NCBI GenBank assembly: GCA_020064725.1
Contig: JAGTWJ010000008.1
Coordinates: forward strand, 1-64,000
DNA: 64,000 nucleotides
Reading direction: 5' to 3'
Source of the DNA: Drechslerella dactyloides
Taxonomy: Eukaryota; Ascomycota; Orbiliomycetes; Orbiliales; Orbiliaceae
Shown: piece after piece, positions 25,260-37,865 of the stretch
How the letters are laid out: each line of letters opens with the position of its first letter
How positions within the stretch are numbered: position 1 is the first letter of the stretch
Program-made: the position numbers and the translations under genes
The notes under the pieces: model-generated
The model's database searches: none
What the model was told of the DNA's origin: nothing
Seen by the model: only the letters and a program-made list of their open reading frames with translations

Positions 25260-28091
25260 AGATACATGTGCGCAATTCAACCCCGGCTATTATGGAGCTG
25301 TCGGCTACTTTGCAATCAAGGCTCCAAGCCGACGATGACTTGATCTATAAGATAGTCGATTCGGAGCAGGCCACGCGCCTCGATGAGAGCTCGGTTGACC
25401 TCAAAGTCATCCTTTGGGACGTAGACTGACCCTCCATCTTGGCTAATCTTAGTAAAAGCGACCTTGCGATAATAAAAAATTGACAAACACTAGAAATCAC
25501 ATATTATGGGTGTAAACTATAGATCCATTATTGCCTAACTTCTGTTCCTAGCATCTAATTGATAAATTATTAAGAATATTGTCTATCAAAACAAAATATG
25601 TTTAGCTTCGTGACCTTTTCAATAACCAACACAAACGCATTAGATCGCACCAGAGCTCTCTCCCAAGTCTATCAAATTTTAATGTCAGAAAGCGACAGCT
25701 CAGATCTCCCACAGACATTTAAGGAGACAGTTACGGGCGACATTGAGATTTGCTAACTGGAGGTCATATCAATGACACAGAAAGTATAATTAGCTGGTTT
25801 GGCTCCTGTGCCTGTGCCCGCTCGATGAGACGTTACTCCTATGGAACTAACTATGGGTTCACTTAGTATATTTGATACGATGCACTTTGTTGAGGACCTA
25901 ATGTATAGAAATGTGCTGGACAATGAAGTTGAAGTGGAGGTCAAAGTGGTTGGTGTTAGCCTTGGGGTGTTGAATGAGGACAACATTGGCGGTGGGATCG
26001 CAGGCATCGTGACATGGATCAGCCGCGACATTTGTGGCCATGGCATTATGCCAGGCAATCACGTTTGTGGATTTGCGACAAATGGATACCGGACATGTTT
26101 TCGCAACCAGGCTCACGGCTTTTGCGCCATCCCGGCGTCTCTGGCTTTGACATTTACCCAGGCGGCCTCCATTCCCATCATCTTTGCTACCGCATGGTAC
26201 TCATTGCACTACATCGCGCACTTAGCAGCCAAGGAAACAGTGCTAGTCCACTCCGGCGCAAGTGGAATCGGTCAAGCTGCCATTCAAGTTGCTAAATATA
26301 ACGGAGCGACAATCTTTACAACAGCTAGCACAAGCGAGCAGCGGGAGTTGCTTATCAGAGAGTATAATATTACATCTAGCCATATATTTGGCGTTCAGGA
26401 CGCTAGTTTTACCGCCGAGCTGAAGCGCCTAACCAACGGACGCGGCGTTGACATAGTCTTGAGCTCCTTCGGTAGTAAAATGTTATTTAGTTCTTGGGAA
26501 TGCATTGCGCCTTTCGGCCGCTTTATACAGATCAGAAAGGGAAATGTCTGGGATCAACCAGGGATAGCGAAGCTTGAGAAGAATTACTTTTTTAATACAG
26601 TTGACCTGGATCATATATTTCTGGAGTGACTGAGGCAAGCTACAGCATTAATTAAGGAAGCTCTAAAGCATTTCGAGGGGGGCAACTTTAAGACTGTGGG
26701 CCCTATCCATACTTTCAGCATCCCAAAAGTGACAGAAGCCTTCCAATTGATGCAGAGAAAGAACTTTATGGGGGAAGTCGTGGTAGAAATGAAGCCGACA
26801 AGCAAGGTCCAAGTATGAGAGCAAATTTGCCCCGCCGTTCTAGTCGGTTGCTAACAGGCCTAATAAAAAAATTCAGGCAATCTTGGCGCCTTCACAGAAG
26901 TTATTATTTCCTGCGGACGCAGCGTATGTCATCGCCGGCGGCCTGGGTGGCCTCGGCCGTGACATCGCCCGTTGGATGGCAGGAAGAGGGGCGAAAAATC
27001 TTATTTTATTGTCCCGATCAGGCCCTTGCACGGAATCGGCACATGCTCTGATTGCCGATTTAAAAGCCATGAGTGTGAATTGCTGCACGCCGCTGTGTGA
27101 TATCTCGGACCGAAAGTCTCTCGAGAGAACTATCAAGTCCCTCTCTAAGACTATGCCACCAGTTAAAGGCTGCATTCAAGCTACCATGGTTTTAAGAGTA
27201 AGTCCTCAACGGAACATTATATAAGCACAACTAACAAGATGAATAGCCTGCCATGTTCGCGGAAATGAGTCACGGGGATTGGAGCGAGGCCATCATCTGT
27301 AAATTTTCTGGAGGTTGGAATCTTCATTCACTTCTACCAAATCTGGATTTTTTTATCCTTCTTTCCTCAGTGCAAAGCATCATAGGAAGCAGAAGCCAGG
27401 CAAACTATGCCACAGCTAACACCTATCTAGATACTTTAGCAAAGCACTATATATTGTATGGTCTAAAGGCCGTATCCTTACAACTCAGTTTAATGAGTAC
27501 TGATGGATATCTAGTAGAATACAAGAATTAGAAAAAAATAATGCTGGTATAGAATACTTATCTCCTAATTTGCTGTGCTGACTTTCACGCTTTATTGAAA
27601 TACTACTGTGATGCAAGTCTACAGCTGCTACAAGATGACGTCCAGGTAGCTCTAGGCTTGCGATTACTCCATACTGATTTGAAGCTGGATCCCCTTGGGA
27701 CTGACTGGGGTAAAAACTTTATGTTCCAGGGATTACACCATCTCACCAAAATCATTAATATTTCTAAAAATTCAAGAAAAATGAATACTATATCACAATT
27801 TACTGCTGCTGTGTCTGATAGCGAGGCAATTGCTATTACAATAGTGGTGTTAACTAACAGACTTACGTCAACAATAGCAGGAATAGACCCAGGAAACATC
27901 AATCAAAGTAAGGCAGTTTAAGCTTACGGGGTTGACTCCTTGTAGACAATGGAATCGAAGAGCTGGTTTTGGAAATATTTTCAATCAGACGTGTCAGCCT
28001 TCGAGATTCTGGGCGCGCCTAGTCTCACTGATCTCGCTCATATTGCTGTGGAGCGGAGCTTAGTTCGAGCGAAGCCTGGGCTTACATAGAA
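25260..28091 (+). pseudogene. Degenerate highly reducing PKS remnant (ER-KR-ACP)
   Basis: This is the 3' half of a fungal highly reducing PKS. A linker before ER is readable from about 25260 (it breaks at a stop in 'W-D-V-D-stop'). The enoylreductase follows (25841-26629, NADPH motif V-H-S-G-A-S-G-I-G at 26245-26275), then the ketoreductase (26883-27531, G-G-L-G-G-L-G and the N-Y-A-T-A-N catalytic region), then an acyl carrier segment with the G-V-D-S-L serine site near 27930-27945. In-frame stops occur after D-L-D-H-I-F-L-E, before the ACP and right after D-S-L. A GT-AG intron (27198-27246, with a CTAAC branch site) survives. KS, AT and DH are absent. Base damage is not RIP-like; this is ordinary pseudogene decay. 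Confidence 0.85.
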
Positions 28092-28296
28092 TACGGCGTA
28101 TCCTAAATCCGCTTCTCTAGACTGAAAATGTTGATAAGTACTTGCTTATATACACCACGGAGGGTGCCGACACATAATCTGCACGTAATAGTCGTGATCT
28201 TGACCTGACGTCGTGAAACATGTATTTAGGTGGTGGCTTGGGGAGGCTCGCTGTGACTGAAACTCAACCAGGAAACTCGAGATAAAAAGCTAATCT
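28092..28296. other. Short spacer without recognised feature
   Basis: Nothing recognised between the PKS remnant and the minus-strand coding-like segment that follows. Confidence 0.4.
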
Positions 28297-29640
28297 CTAC
28301 CTCTCCTCTCCGTCACATCCGGCGCCCCACTTCAGCATCCTCACTCGAAGCTCCGCGTCCTCCAGGGCACCCAGGTCGAGCTGCACGGTGTCGTGGGCGT
28401 CGATGTAGGCGGCGTCGGGCTTAATATCGTCCGTGAAGTCGTCCACCTCGGTTTCTTCAGCCCACAACCTGCCCTCAAACTCTCGCTGCTCAACACAACG
28501 GACCCGATACCATGCTAGGTTGATGGCCTTCTTTGCCCTTTTTGTCCACCGCGCCAAGTCCCCCCCGGACTGCCCTGGCACGGAGCTGAAAAAGAGATCT
28601 CGGACCGCAATGACTGAGGGATGGTCTTGCACCTCTCGTTCAGTAAGGCTGTGTCGAAGCTGCTGGATCGCGTGAAGGTGCTGGAGGCGCAAGCTATAAA
28701 AGATGGGGGCGCCTACCTAGGTAGGCCCTTGGTGTCGATGTCTCCGCTCGCGTTGTTTTGTTGTTTTTTCGTCGCCTGTTTGGCTCTAGTTTGGCTCTAG
28801 CCTCCCCTGCCGTTTCTGTTTCTGGCCTTAATGGCACGTGCCCAGGCGCCTGTCATCCCCGCATCCCCGCACCATCCTTGTCGCAGTTTTCATTCCTGCA
28901 CTATATCACGGGACAGCTACCCGGATACTAATCAACACGCTTCGTCCGGCCTCCTAGGTAACCTCCCACGCTTCCTAAGGCCCTCTCTTCCCCTTTTCGC
29001 TGCTAAGTAAGCCGGCCCGGGGCAGCCAAGCTCGGAGGGTGAGACTAGACCCGGGGCGGGAAAGCCCCTTCGCTACCCGGGCGGCCTGATGACTGCCTAT
29101 TGTAGGCCCCAGCTTCTTATCGCTCTCTTCCCAGCTGCTAGCGCGTAGTACCTCACTGGGAAGTTTCACATACCCATCCGACTAAGTATTGCCCGGCGGG
29201 AGTGCCCCGAAATAGGCCTGCATTCACGGGTAGGCCTTATAAAAGGCGGCCAGGCGGCATTGTTTCTTGGAGTTCGGGTGACTCGCCGGCACCATAGCCT
29301 TCTTTGCCCTGTAGTCCCGCAGCAGCTTTTCCGCCTACTTCTTATGCCCCTGTCCCCCGTGAACTATGACTTTCTATAAACATCTGAAATGACCCGTGAT
29401 GCTCTCCCAAGCCAACTCGGCTATACATATATGGTTTTTATGATTGAGCGCTAAAGCTGGAGTCTGTCTGCAGATAGTGGGCGAGTTCATCGGCGTAGAG
29501 CCAGGGCGCGAAAGCAAAAGCATGGCCTGAACAATATTTGACTAGATTTGCAGGCAGGCAGATACCTTTAGACTTGAAATCTATGGAGATGCGACGCCGA
29601 GGGGGTTGGGTACTGTGCCGGAACATCGGGGTGGATTACT
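28297..29640 (-). pseudogene. Unrecognised coding-like region on the minus strand, probably decayed
   Basis: On the minus strand 28297-28692 is open for 131 codons without an ATG start and looks coding (acidic stretch E-E-T-E-V-D-D-F-T-D-D, few rare residues). It follows a plausible acceptor (TTTTATAG), so it could be a last exon. Further upstream (about 28975-29640) other minus-strand stretches read as protein for 40-60 residues but with stops between them. The segment is more GC-rich than its neighbours. No family was recognised, and a genuine multi-exon gene cannot be excluded. Confidence 0.3.
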
Positions 29641-30222
29641 ATGGTTATTGGCTGTAAAAGCTGCATTATTACGGTATTATTACCTGGAATACGTATTTTC
29701 ACTAATAAAGCTGCAATAATACGGCATTACACCCAATTCTTTGTTAGAGGACAGTATTCAGGTCGTATTCAAAAACAGTTCTCTTCCGGCACAGTATATA
29801 GGAAGTACCTATTTCGATTTCAAAGAGCGAAAGGCAGAGGAGCTGCTATTTCGGCCAGAGAGCTACGGTGAATATAATGTCATGGCTGTTGTAAGGTCGC
29901 CGAAACCTCTCAACCCGATTTCTTGTATATCGCCGTATCGGTGCGATGAATATGCCCGAGTTACCAACGACTACTTTGAGATTTTGCAACGGCGCATATT
30001 TATGGCAAACTTAGTCTTGGAGCTGGCAAGCTGGTGAATAATTAATCAAGTACTTTATTCAGATTCCTAAATTTGACAAATTTATAGCTAGAAATGAAGG
30101 CAAAGCGGCATGACGTGCGAATATGTTCGTAAAACCAGCGGGTTGCCGAGTTGTCCTTATATGTATCTACAGGATAGAGCAGCAGCAGCGCGACCAATGC
30201 TAGCAGATATGGGAGCATCCTG
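29641..30222. other. Spacer downstream of the PKS, no supported gene
   Basis: A plus-strand frame without ATG (29741-30037) ends at 30037 and shows no recognised domain. The last part is the 3' flank of the minus-strand PKS. No clear polyadenylation signal was identified. Confidence 0.35.
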
Positions 30223-33200
30223 CTATCCCCTAGCCTCCACCTGCTGCAGAATAGCTTCGCTAAGACTCTCGATAGTTGTTGCTTTGCTGAGCAGGTCCAA
30301 GTATGGAACGTCAACCTTGAAAGTCTGATAAAACCAAGATCGGAATTCTGCAGCGATCATACTATCCATACCATATTTATCAAGCGGTTTCTGAATGTTA
30401 ACCTTACCTGCAGGTATCAAAACAAGGTCACCGAAGCGATTTGCGATACAGTCGGCGAATGCATTATTAAGAGGGGTGCCAGATTCCGCTGCTTTGAGTA
30501 TTTCAGCGGGCAAATCCCCTCTTTGTGCACTTGGCGACTCTTCTTTCTCATGAATAGCTCGCGCCAGCAGGGAAGCCCGTGGGTCTCGAAGTGCGGAGTT
30601 TGTTCCCTTCGGGCCCCGTTTCATGCTCAAAGGTTCGAGCCCAGTTAACACATGCGCAGCTGCGCCGGTGTCATAGGAGCCCGCATCTGATGCAGAATAA
30701 GCCAAGCTGATATCGATGATAGCCAACATCTCGCTCTCGTTGAGTTGCTGGATGCCTCTACGTAAAAGTAGATTTTCAATATCTGGATTCTCATGGAGAA
30801 ACCCGACCTCGGAGATCATGCCCAATCCTACGGCGGTAGCGGGTAAGCCGATTGATCGGCGATGCCTGGCGAAGAAGTCGAGAAAACAGTTCGCGGCAGT
30901 ATAGCTACTTTCCGCGGCGGCCCCTAGGCTTCCGGTGACCGAGCTAGTGAGCAGAAAGAAATCTAGCTGACTATCTCTACCTTTCAGCGCATGATGTATA
31001 TTCCAGGCTCCTTTGACTTTCGGATCTATGCCGGAACACCAGTCTTTGTTCGACATGTTGCTGAATATGGTATGCTGTTTCAAGTGTCAGAGGGTGTTGT
31101 GACTAAAGTTATTATGTGAGGGGCAACCTACGTTCAGTCCCATGGCAGCTTGAACGACACCTCCAATCGGCCCCCATTCTTTGGTCGCTCCCACCATCTT
31201 TTCGACGTCACCTAGGAGCGAAACATCACCTTTTACAACCTTGCATCTGGCGCTGAGAGCAGTGAGCTCTTGGATGATTCGACGGGCTGGTGCCTTGTCG
31301 AGACCCGAACGACTTAAGAATAAAAAATTTCTCGCCCCTCTTTCGAATAAGTATCTGGATATACTTCTACCAAGCCCGCCCAAACAACCCACCATGAGGT
31401 AGGTTTTATCGGCGCTGAATTTCATGCGGTATCGAGACGGCATCACGTTCAAGACGGAGTCGGGGCGCTCCAAGCTAATCGAGATCTGTCCAACTGTCAG
31501 ATAACGGCAAACCACTCGCTTTCTCATAATGAAGCCTGCGGATCCTGCGAAGAGCGCGGCTTGAAGTCGAGAACCCAACGGAATCGAGCACATACCTTTC
31601 CGATTCTGTTTCTGGAGCCAAACTTCCTTAACGCGTCGGGTAAATTTTCGACATCGAACGTCTCCAACGGAAGACCGATGAAATTCGCCGTGCGATGGAG
31701 CTCAAAAGCCTTCGCTATCAAGCTTGACCATGTCTCGCGGTGCGCGGGGTTCGAGGAGTAGTAAAGATTGGTAAGATCGAACGCGGTGTACGTAGAATTC
31801 TTCAGAAACTGCACCATCTCCAGGCGGCCGCCTTCCATCAGGTCTCTTTTGCTGATTTCGACAAACCGACCAAATGAGCCGCAGCACTTCCAGCTTGCGT
31901 GAAGCAGATCACCAGCAAGTGAGTTGAGGACTACGTCCACACCTTCTCCATCCGTGGCATCCATCAGGTCATCCACGAATGATGTATCTCGCGAGTTGAA
32001 GATGTTCTCGGGCTTGATTCCTAAATTCTTGATCAAGAAAGCCTTCTTATCCGCCGTAGAAACCGTGGTAAAAATTTCGCCAGCTCCCATCTTTTGCGCG
32101 AGCTGGATTGCAGCAATGCCGACTCCACCTGCCCCAGAATGGATGAGAACACTTTCGCCTTTCTGGAGGCAGGCTTTGTTACAGAGTGCGTAGATAGCGG
32201 TCGCGTAGGCAAAAGGAAATACACTCATCGCCCCAAACTCTTCTTCGTCCCGAAGCTTATAGCAAGCCCAGTGCGGCACGACCTCCGACGTGCAAAAGTA
32301 GCTTGGAGCCATAACATATACCCGATCTCCAACAGCCAGGCTGCTCACCGAGGAGGAACCAACCTTCTCGACAACACCACAGAACTCAAGCACGCAAGAG
32401 GCTTGCTTCGTGTCTATCCTGCCACCGAGTGCGTAAAAATCTTTGGCATTCAGGCCAACGGATCTGACAGAAACTTGAACTTGATGGCTTTCCAAGGTTG
32501 GCAGCGGCGTCTCCTTGAAGAACAAGCCATCGAACTGTCCGGGAACCTTTATGGATAGCCGGGCGCCAGCGGTAGGTGCATCAGCCGTAACTCGCTGGGG
32601 CGTTTGGAAAGAATCCAACGACATGCTGACCATCGCGGCTCCTTGCGTCAGCCTGAACGCTTTATTGACTGTTTCATCGGGAACAAATCGGCTGATGTGG
32701 ATAATCCCGTTTTTTTCGATATATTCCGTGTCTTCCGAGCTCGATATTCGACCAAGGACGGATACAATGTTTTTCGCCGAACACTCCATGCTTGTCGCAA
32801 GATTGTCGATGTCATACACGATGAATTTTAGGGACGGCTGTTCCATCATCAGGGCTCGGGAAAGTCCGAAAGCGATACTTCGATCGGGCTGCTGCCCGCT
32901 CAGCAATCCGCCGGTGCTCACCCAGAAGAGACACGATGCCTGCTCTACCAGCATTTTTATACGGCTGAATTCGCTGTCGGATACGGCCACTAAAGCCGAC
33001 CTCGCATCTTGAGTTTCGAGAAGCGAGACAACAACGGAGCCTGTTGGAATAGGTTGTTGGGCCAGCACGTCGAACGTCACTTGCTGGGGCTCTATTCCCG
33101 TAATTCGGAATATTTCTGCCGCAAGTTTTCTTCCGAAGGGCGTCACCGTGTACTCTAGGACAAAGACAGGACGCTTTCCAAAGTCTTCGCTGGCCGTGCC

Positions 33201-36200
33201 GTCTTCGGGACGATGAATCAATGATAGTGAAGATTGGCCGTTCGTAACCGTAGCAGCCGCCAAACCGTTTTCTTTCAGAAATCCTTGCATCTCTCGCGGC
33301 GCAGAAAGGACTAGCATGCTGCCACCTGCAGCTAGATACGATTTAAGCCCCTTCGGTATTTGATCACGGCCGCAGTACGAAAGGATGATAAGATCGAATT
33401 GCTGGCCGTTAGCTAGAACTCGGCTGTTTTCGAATTTCCCAGTCTTCAAGTCAAATTTTGACGCAGAGAGTTCACCGTCGGATTGCTCGTCGTAATCTCC
33501 GCTAAAGTAGGACGTCAGTCGAGGGAACTGCGATCTGGCCGCTAGCGACTCGAGTGCGACACCAGTGATTTTGTATTCGGCATCCCCGAGCTCAAGGACG
33601 CGCAAATAGGGATTTTTATGGCCCAGCATGCTTAGACAAGCGCTGAGATTTTGAAATTCGCGACCGAAATTCAGCGATTCGCCGGCAGCAATCTCAAGGT
33701 AGCTGGATAAACTTTCGCGCGTCATCAATCCAGGACTGGGATCCGGTTTCCATTCCACCCGCAGCATGGGGTGGCGCTCGCCATCCGCGGCGTCGATTTG
33801 GCCGCCTTCAAACGAAGCTACCCGGAGGTTTTCAAAGCGGATCTTCACAAGCTCGTCGCGACCGACAAGCTCGGCGCCGCACAGAGCGGAACCAAATCCG
33901 GTGGTGGCAGCCATGGTGTGGATCGACCATCCCTTCACTTGATCCTTCGTGTCAGAATCGAACACAAACATGGCGGAGCCGATCCGCGTCGGAATATGTA
34001 CACGCAAGTCTTTGGCGTTTCCAGCGGACGTGGAAATGACACTAGCTTGGATCATGACGTCGATGATAACAGGATGCACGAAGTATTTCTCGTTCTTGTG
34101 TTCGAAGTCCGTTCTCATCGCCACGGCTGCTCGGCATTTCTTGAGTTTTCGCAGTCGACTAACAGCGAACTCGGTGACGGGTTGGAAGTCAGGTCCGCAG
34201 TCGAGACCCCCGCTTTTGAGCTTTTCGTACCAAACCCTCGGCGCTGATGGCTCCAGCAATTCCTCAGGAACAATACATTTTGCGGTTACGGATTTCTTTT
34301 CGGACTGCTTCTCAATTCTTGTGATGCCGGTTGCATGGGTCGTGGAAACGCCGTTGCGGAAAGACACTATCGAAAAATCCCACCATTCGCTCGAGTTCAA
34401 AGCGAAGGATATCGGCGTTGGTCGCAACGTGGTGAACAACTCAATATTAGAAGACTGCCCGTCCGGTATGACCAATGGGGAGAGCACATTCACGTTCTCC
34501 ATGTGAACTATCGAGTTCAGCTTTTGTTCCAGTCCCGCGGTTTGGCAAAGCGCTTCGATTGCCATCGCAAGGTAACAGGCTGCTGGGAAGACGATCGATT
34601 CACCGAGCTTGTGGTCCCGCAGCCAGGCAGAACCCTCCAGGCTAATGATATTTCTCCACGTGCGTTCGAGGCCGTTCCCGCCAGGGACGAGCGAGCCCAG
34701 AAGTTCGTGGCGGGGATGCTTTCGAAATCGGAGCTCTGAGCTGGCGCGAGGCTCGTACCACAACGGAGAATCTGAATATGTCCATTGGTACGCAGGCAAA
34801 TCGTGGAGAACGCGGTAGTTGCATACTGCCCCCGAAGCCGCCTTGCCGACGGCGTTCAAGCCATTGACTTTCTCGAAAGAAATCGAATGCCCACGGAGGA
34901 ACAGCTGACCGGCCATGTGTAGAACGCTCTCAACGGCGTCCTTGTGTCGGATTATCGCAGCGGAATAAGGCATGTCGTCCTCGCTGATACCCAAGCCAGC
35001 TCGAATTTGCTTGAGCGGCAACTCGAGAGTGGAATGCGGACCCAGTTCAATTATCGTGCTGTGCGGTATGAGTTCGTAAAGCCTGGAAACGGCATTAGAG
35101 AATTGCACAACACCTTCGACGTTGTTTTTCCAATAAGAGTTGTCGAACGAGCTCCTATCGGCAACGTCACCCGTGAGAGACGACACCCAAACCGGGCCCA
35201 AATTCAGCCTTGTCGATTCTTTCACAAACGACCTGTTCTTGAAAGACTCCAAGTATCTATAGTAATCTGCCGCGTAGGGCGCCATATGGTGGGAATGATA
35301 TGCCATGCCTCGCGTCTCGAGCTTCCTAGCGAAAAGTTTCTTCTCCCGGAGGTGTTTGAGAATACTTTCAATCGCTGGGCTGTCACCGCTGATTGTCACG
35401 CTGCTGGAAGAGTTGACGCAGGCAACTTGGATCTGGCCCACCAGACTCAAGGAATCTATCATGAGGTTGGCGGTTTCTTCGGAAATACCAGCGGCTATCA
35501 TGCCGCCTTCAGTTCGTTTGAAATGGGATCTCCCGCATGCTTCAAACGATTCTTGTGTGATAACGAAACCGCGATAGTAGGCGTTCACGATCGCTTCCGC
35601 CAATGAGAGAAACCCAGCGGCGAAAGATGCGGCTATCTCCCCCGACGAATGACCTATCACGGCCGAGGGAGCGATGCCCCAAGACCGCAGCAACAGAGTG
35701 AGAGCCACCTGAATGGCGGTGCAGCAAGCCTGAGAGTAAACAGGATCCATCACATTGCTCGTTGCCTTCGGTTCCAGCAGAGTAGCTTTGAGCCTCCAGC
35801 TTGGCGGTTGCGGTAAACTGTCTAAGGTGGCATCCATTTCTGCGATTGCATCGCGGAAAACCGCAAACTCCTGGAAGAGCTCCATGCACATCTGGGGCCA
35901 CTGTGCACCTTGCCCCGTGAATATAAAGGCGTACGGTGTTGCTATTGAGCTGCTGTAACTTTTTTTGTTCGAAGCCATCCGCAAATTTTCGTATCTGAAG
36001 GCGTCTCTGAAGGCGTCGGAGTGCGACCCCTTGGACACCATGAGGTATCCACGTTTTTCCAGATTCGATCGTCGGCAGCCGAGCGTGTACGCCAAATCTT
36101 CAATGGATACCGCCTCCAAATTATAATTCGTGCCCAGGTCGTCCACGCGAGCCTTAAGAGCTTCAGTTGTAGAACCTGAAAACGGGAGAATGTATTTCGC

Positions 36201-37865
36201 ACGCCCGTTATCAACCTCTTGACTAGCTTTTGCATATTTTGGAGGTAGATGATACTCCGCGCTCTCCAAAATCGCATGGCCATTCGCGCCACCGTACCCG
36301 AACGAACTAACGCCAGCTCTCAAGAGACCTGGCTTGGAACTGCCCGTTGCAGCGCTTCCAACCAACGACCAAGGCTGGCCTTCAGTTACGATATCAATGC
36401 CCAACTCTTTCGTCTTGATTTTAGGACTGGTGGAGATGCATGTTCAGCGCGGCTTTATTTGCACCTTGCGGGTTCGATCGGTTACTCACTTTATCTTGGT
36501 CACACCTACGCTCGGTGGAATGAATTTATGTTCCAACGCCAGCGTGACTTTAATCAAGCCGGATATAGCGCTTGTCGATCCTCCATGGCCTATATTTGTT
36601 TTCACGCTTCCAACTCGCAAAGGTGCATTGCTCCCTTTGAAGGCCCGGTGGACTGCATCTATCTCGATTGGATCACCAACGGGAGTTCCTAGAGCCTCGC
36701 TTAGCAAGATCTAAGGTGATCGGTGGGTGGGACGAAGCGCAACCACTTACCAGTGCCGTGGCACTCCATGTAAGTCGTTTCATTAGTGTTCAGCCCGGCT
36801 TTAGAGTAAGCCTTTCGAATGACCTTTTCCTGATACTCGGTGCTGGGTAGCGAGATACCTTGGGTCTTGCCGTTCGAATTGACCGCCGTGCCTCTGATAA
36901 TAGATCTGACGGGGTCGCCATCTCTAATGGCATCGAAAAGCCTTTTCAAATACAGCGCGCCAACGGCATCAGCTCGACCGTACCCATCGGCGCTCGAGTC
37001 GAAAGTATGGCAAGTCCCCGTTTTTGACAAGGCTCCGATCTTCATTAAGGCAGTCTGTTGTTCAAAGCTCTGAATAAGGTTGGCAGCTGCAACGATAGCA
37101 CTATCACAATCTCGCATGCTTAGCGCATTGCAAGCTGTATCGAGGCAATACATGCTTGCGGAACAGGCACTATCCAGGGTTACGCTCGGGCCATTCAAGT
37201 TGAAGGCGTGGCTGATACGATTGCTCAATATCGTTGCCCCCATGCCAGACATGCTATACTGATGCAGATTCTCGGGATCGCGGAATTGCATAGTCTGGAA
37301 ATCAGTTGTGAAGCTTCCCACATAGCAACCGGTGTTCGAGCCAACCAGGCTCTCCATCGTTACACCGGCACTCTCAAAACACTCGAATACAACTTCAAGA
37401 AGTTTTCTTTGTTGAGGATCCATATAGGTGGCCTCCACGTTGTTAATCCCGAAGAACTCATTCTCGAAATTACGAATATCCTCTTGGAGAAAGTAACCGC
37501 CTCGCATATTAAGGCCGCCGGCTGTATCGCCTTTCGACTCATCTTGATAGAAGCCATCCACGTTGAACCGCGACGGAGGAAAGTCGCATTGGCCGGAGCG
37601 GCCGTTTACCAGGAGATCCCAAAATTTACCACCAGACGTTGCATTTCCCGGAAGACGACAAGCTGATGCATCTTACTTCAGTATTTCACCGGTCGATTCT
37701 TTTTGAACATTCAGCGAGGAATTCAGACGTACCTAACCCAATTATAGCAATCGGTTCAGTCATTCCAACCTTGCTGAAGGGCTCGAGGGTTCTCGAAGCC
37801 CCATTGCCATCACGCAGAGGTGCAGGAACGGAGCCCAAAGACGAGTTAAATTCTATAGGGGCCAT
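30223..37865 (-). CDS. Highly reducing type I polyketide synthase (KS-AT-DH-degenerate MT-ER-KR-ACP)
   Basis: It builds a reduced polyketide from malonyl units. Six exons fit: 37865-37733, 37662-36751, 36688-36490, 36426-31596, 31518-31132 and 31074-30223. All introns are GT-AG (57-77 bp) and the total is 7314 nt, an exact 2438 codons with the stop. Introns 1-3 restore G-L-A-C-R-L-P, H-G-T-G-T-P-V-G-D-P and I-N-P-K in the KS. Intact sites: KS D-S-A-C-S-A, H-G-T-G and N-I-G-H; AT G-H-S-S-G (about residue 675); DH D-H-K-L-G and the H-P-V-I-I-D Asp (about 1000-1270); ER H-S-G-A-G-G-V-G; KR G-C-L-G-G-L-G and S-S-Y-T-A-A-N; ACP G-M-D-S-M (about 2375). The methyltransferase region (about 1365) has only L-E-L-G-D, without the glycine-rich SAM loop. 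There is no thioesterase, reductase or condensation domain. The intron 4 acceptor (AAAG) is the least certain junction. ATG at 37865 is the first in-frame ATG before the KS. Confidence 0.93.

Noticed and set aside
29741..30037. 98-codon plus-strand frame downstream of the PKS
   Set aside because: No ATG, no recognised domain and no convincing upstream exon; described only as spacer.
33949..34506. Long plus-strand frames opposite the PKS (also at 32094-33012 and 34944-35606)
   Set aside because: Antisense shadows of the PKS coding frame; no independent motifs.
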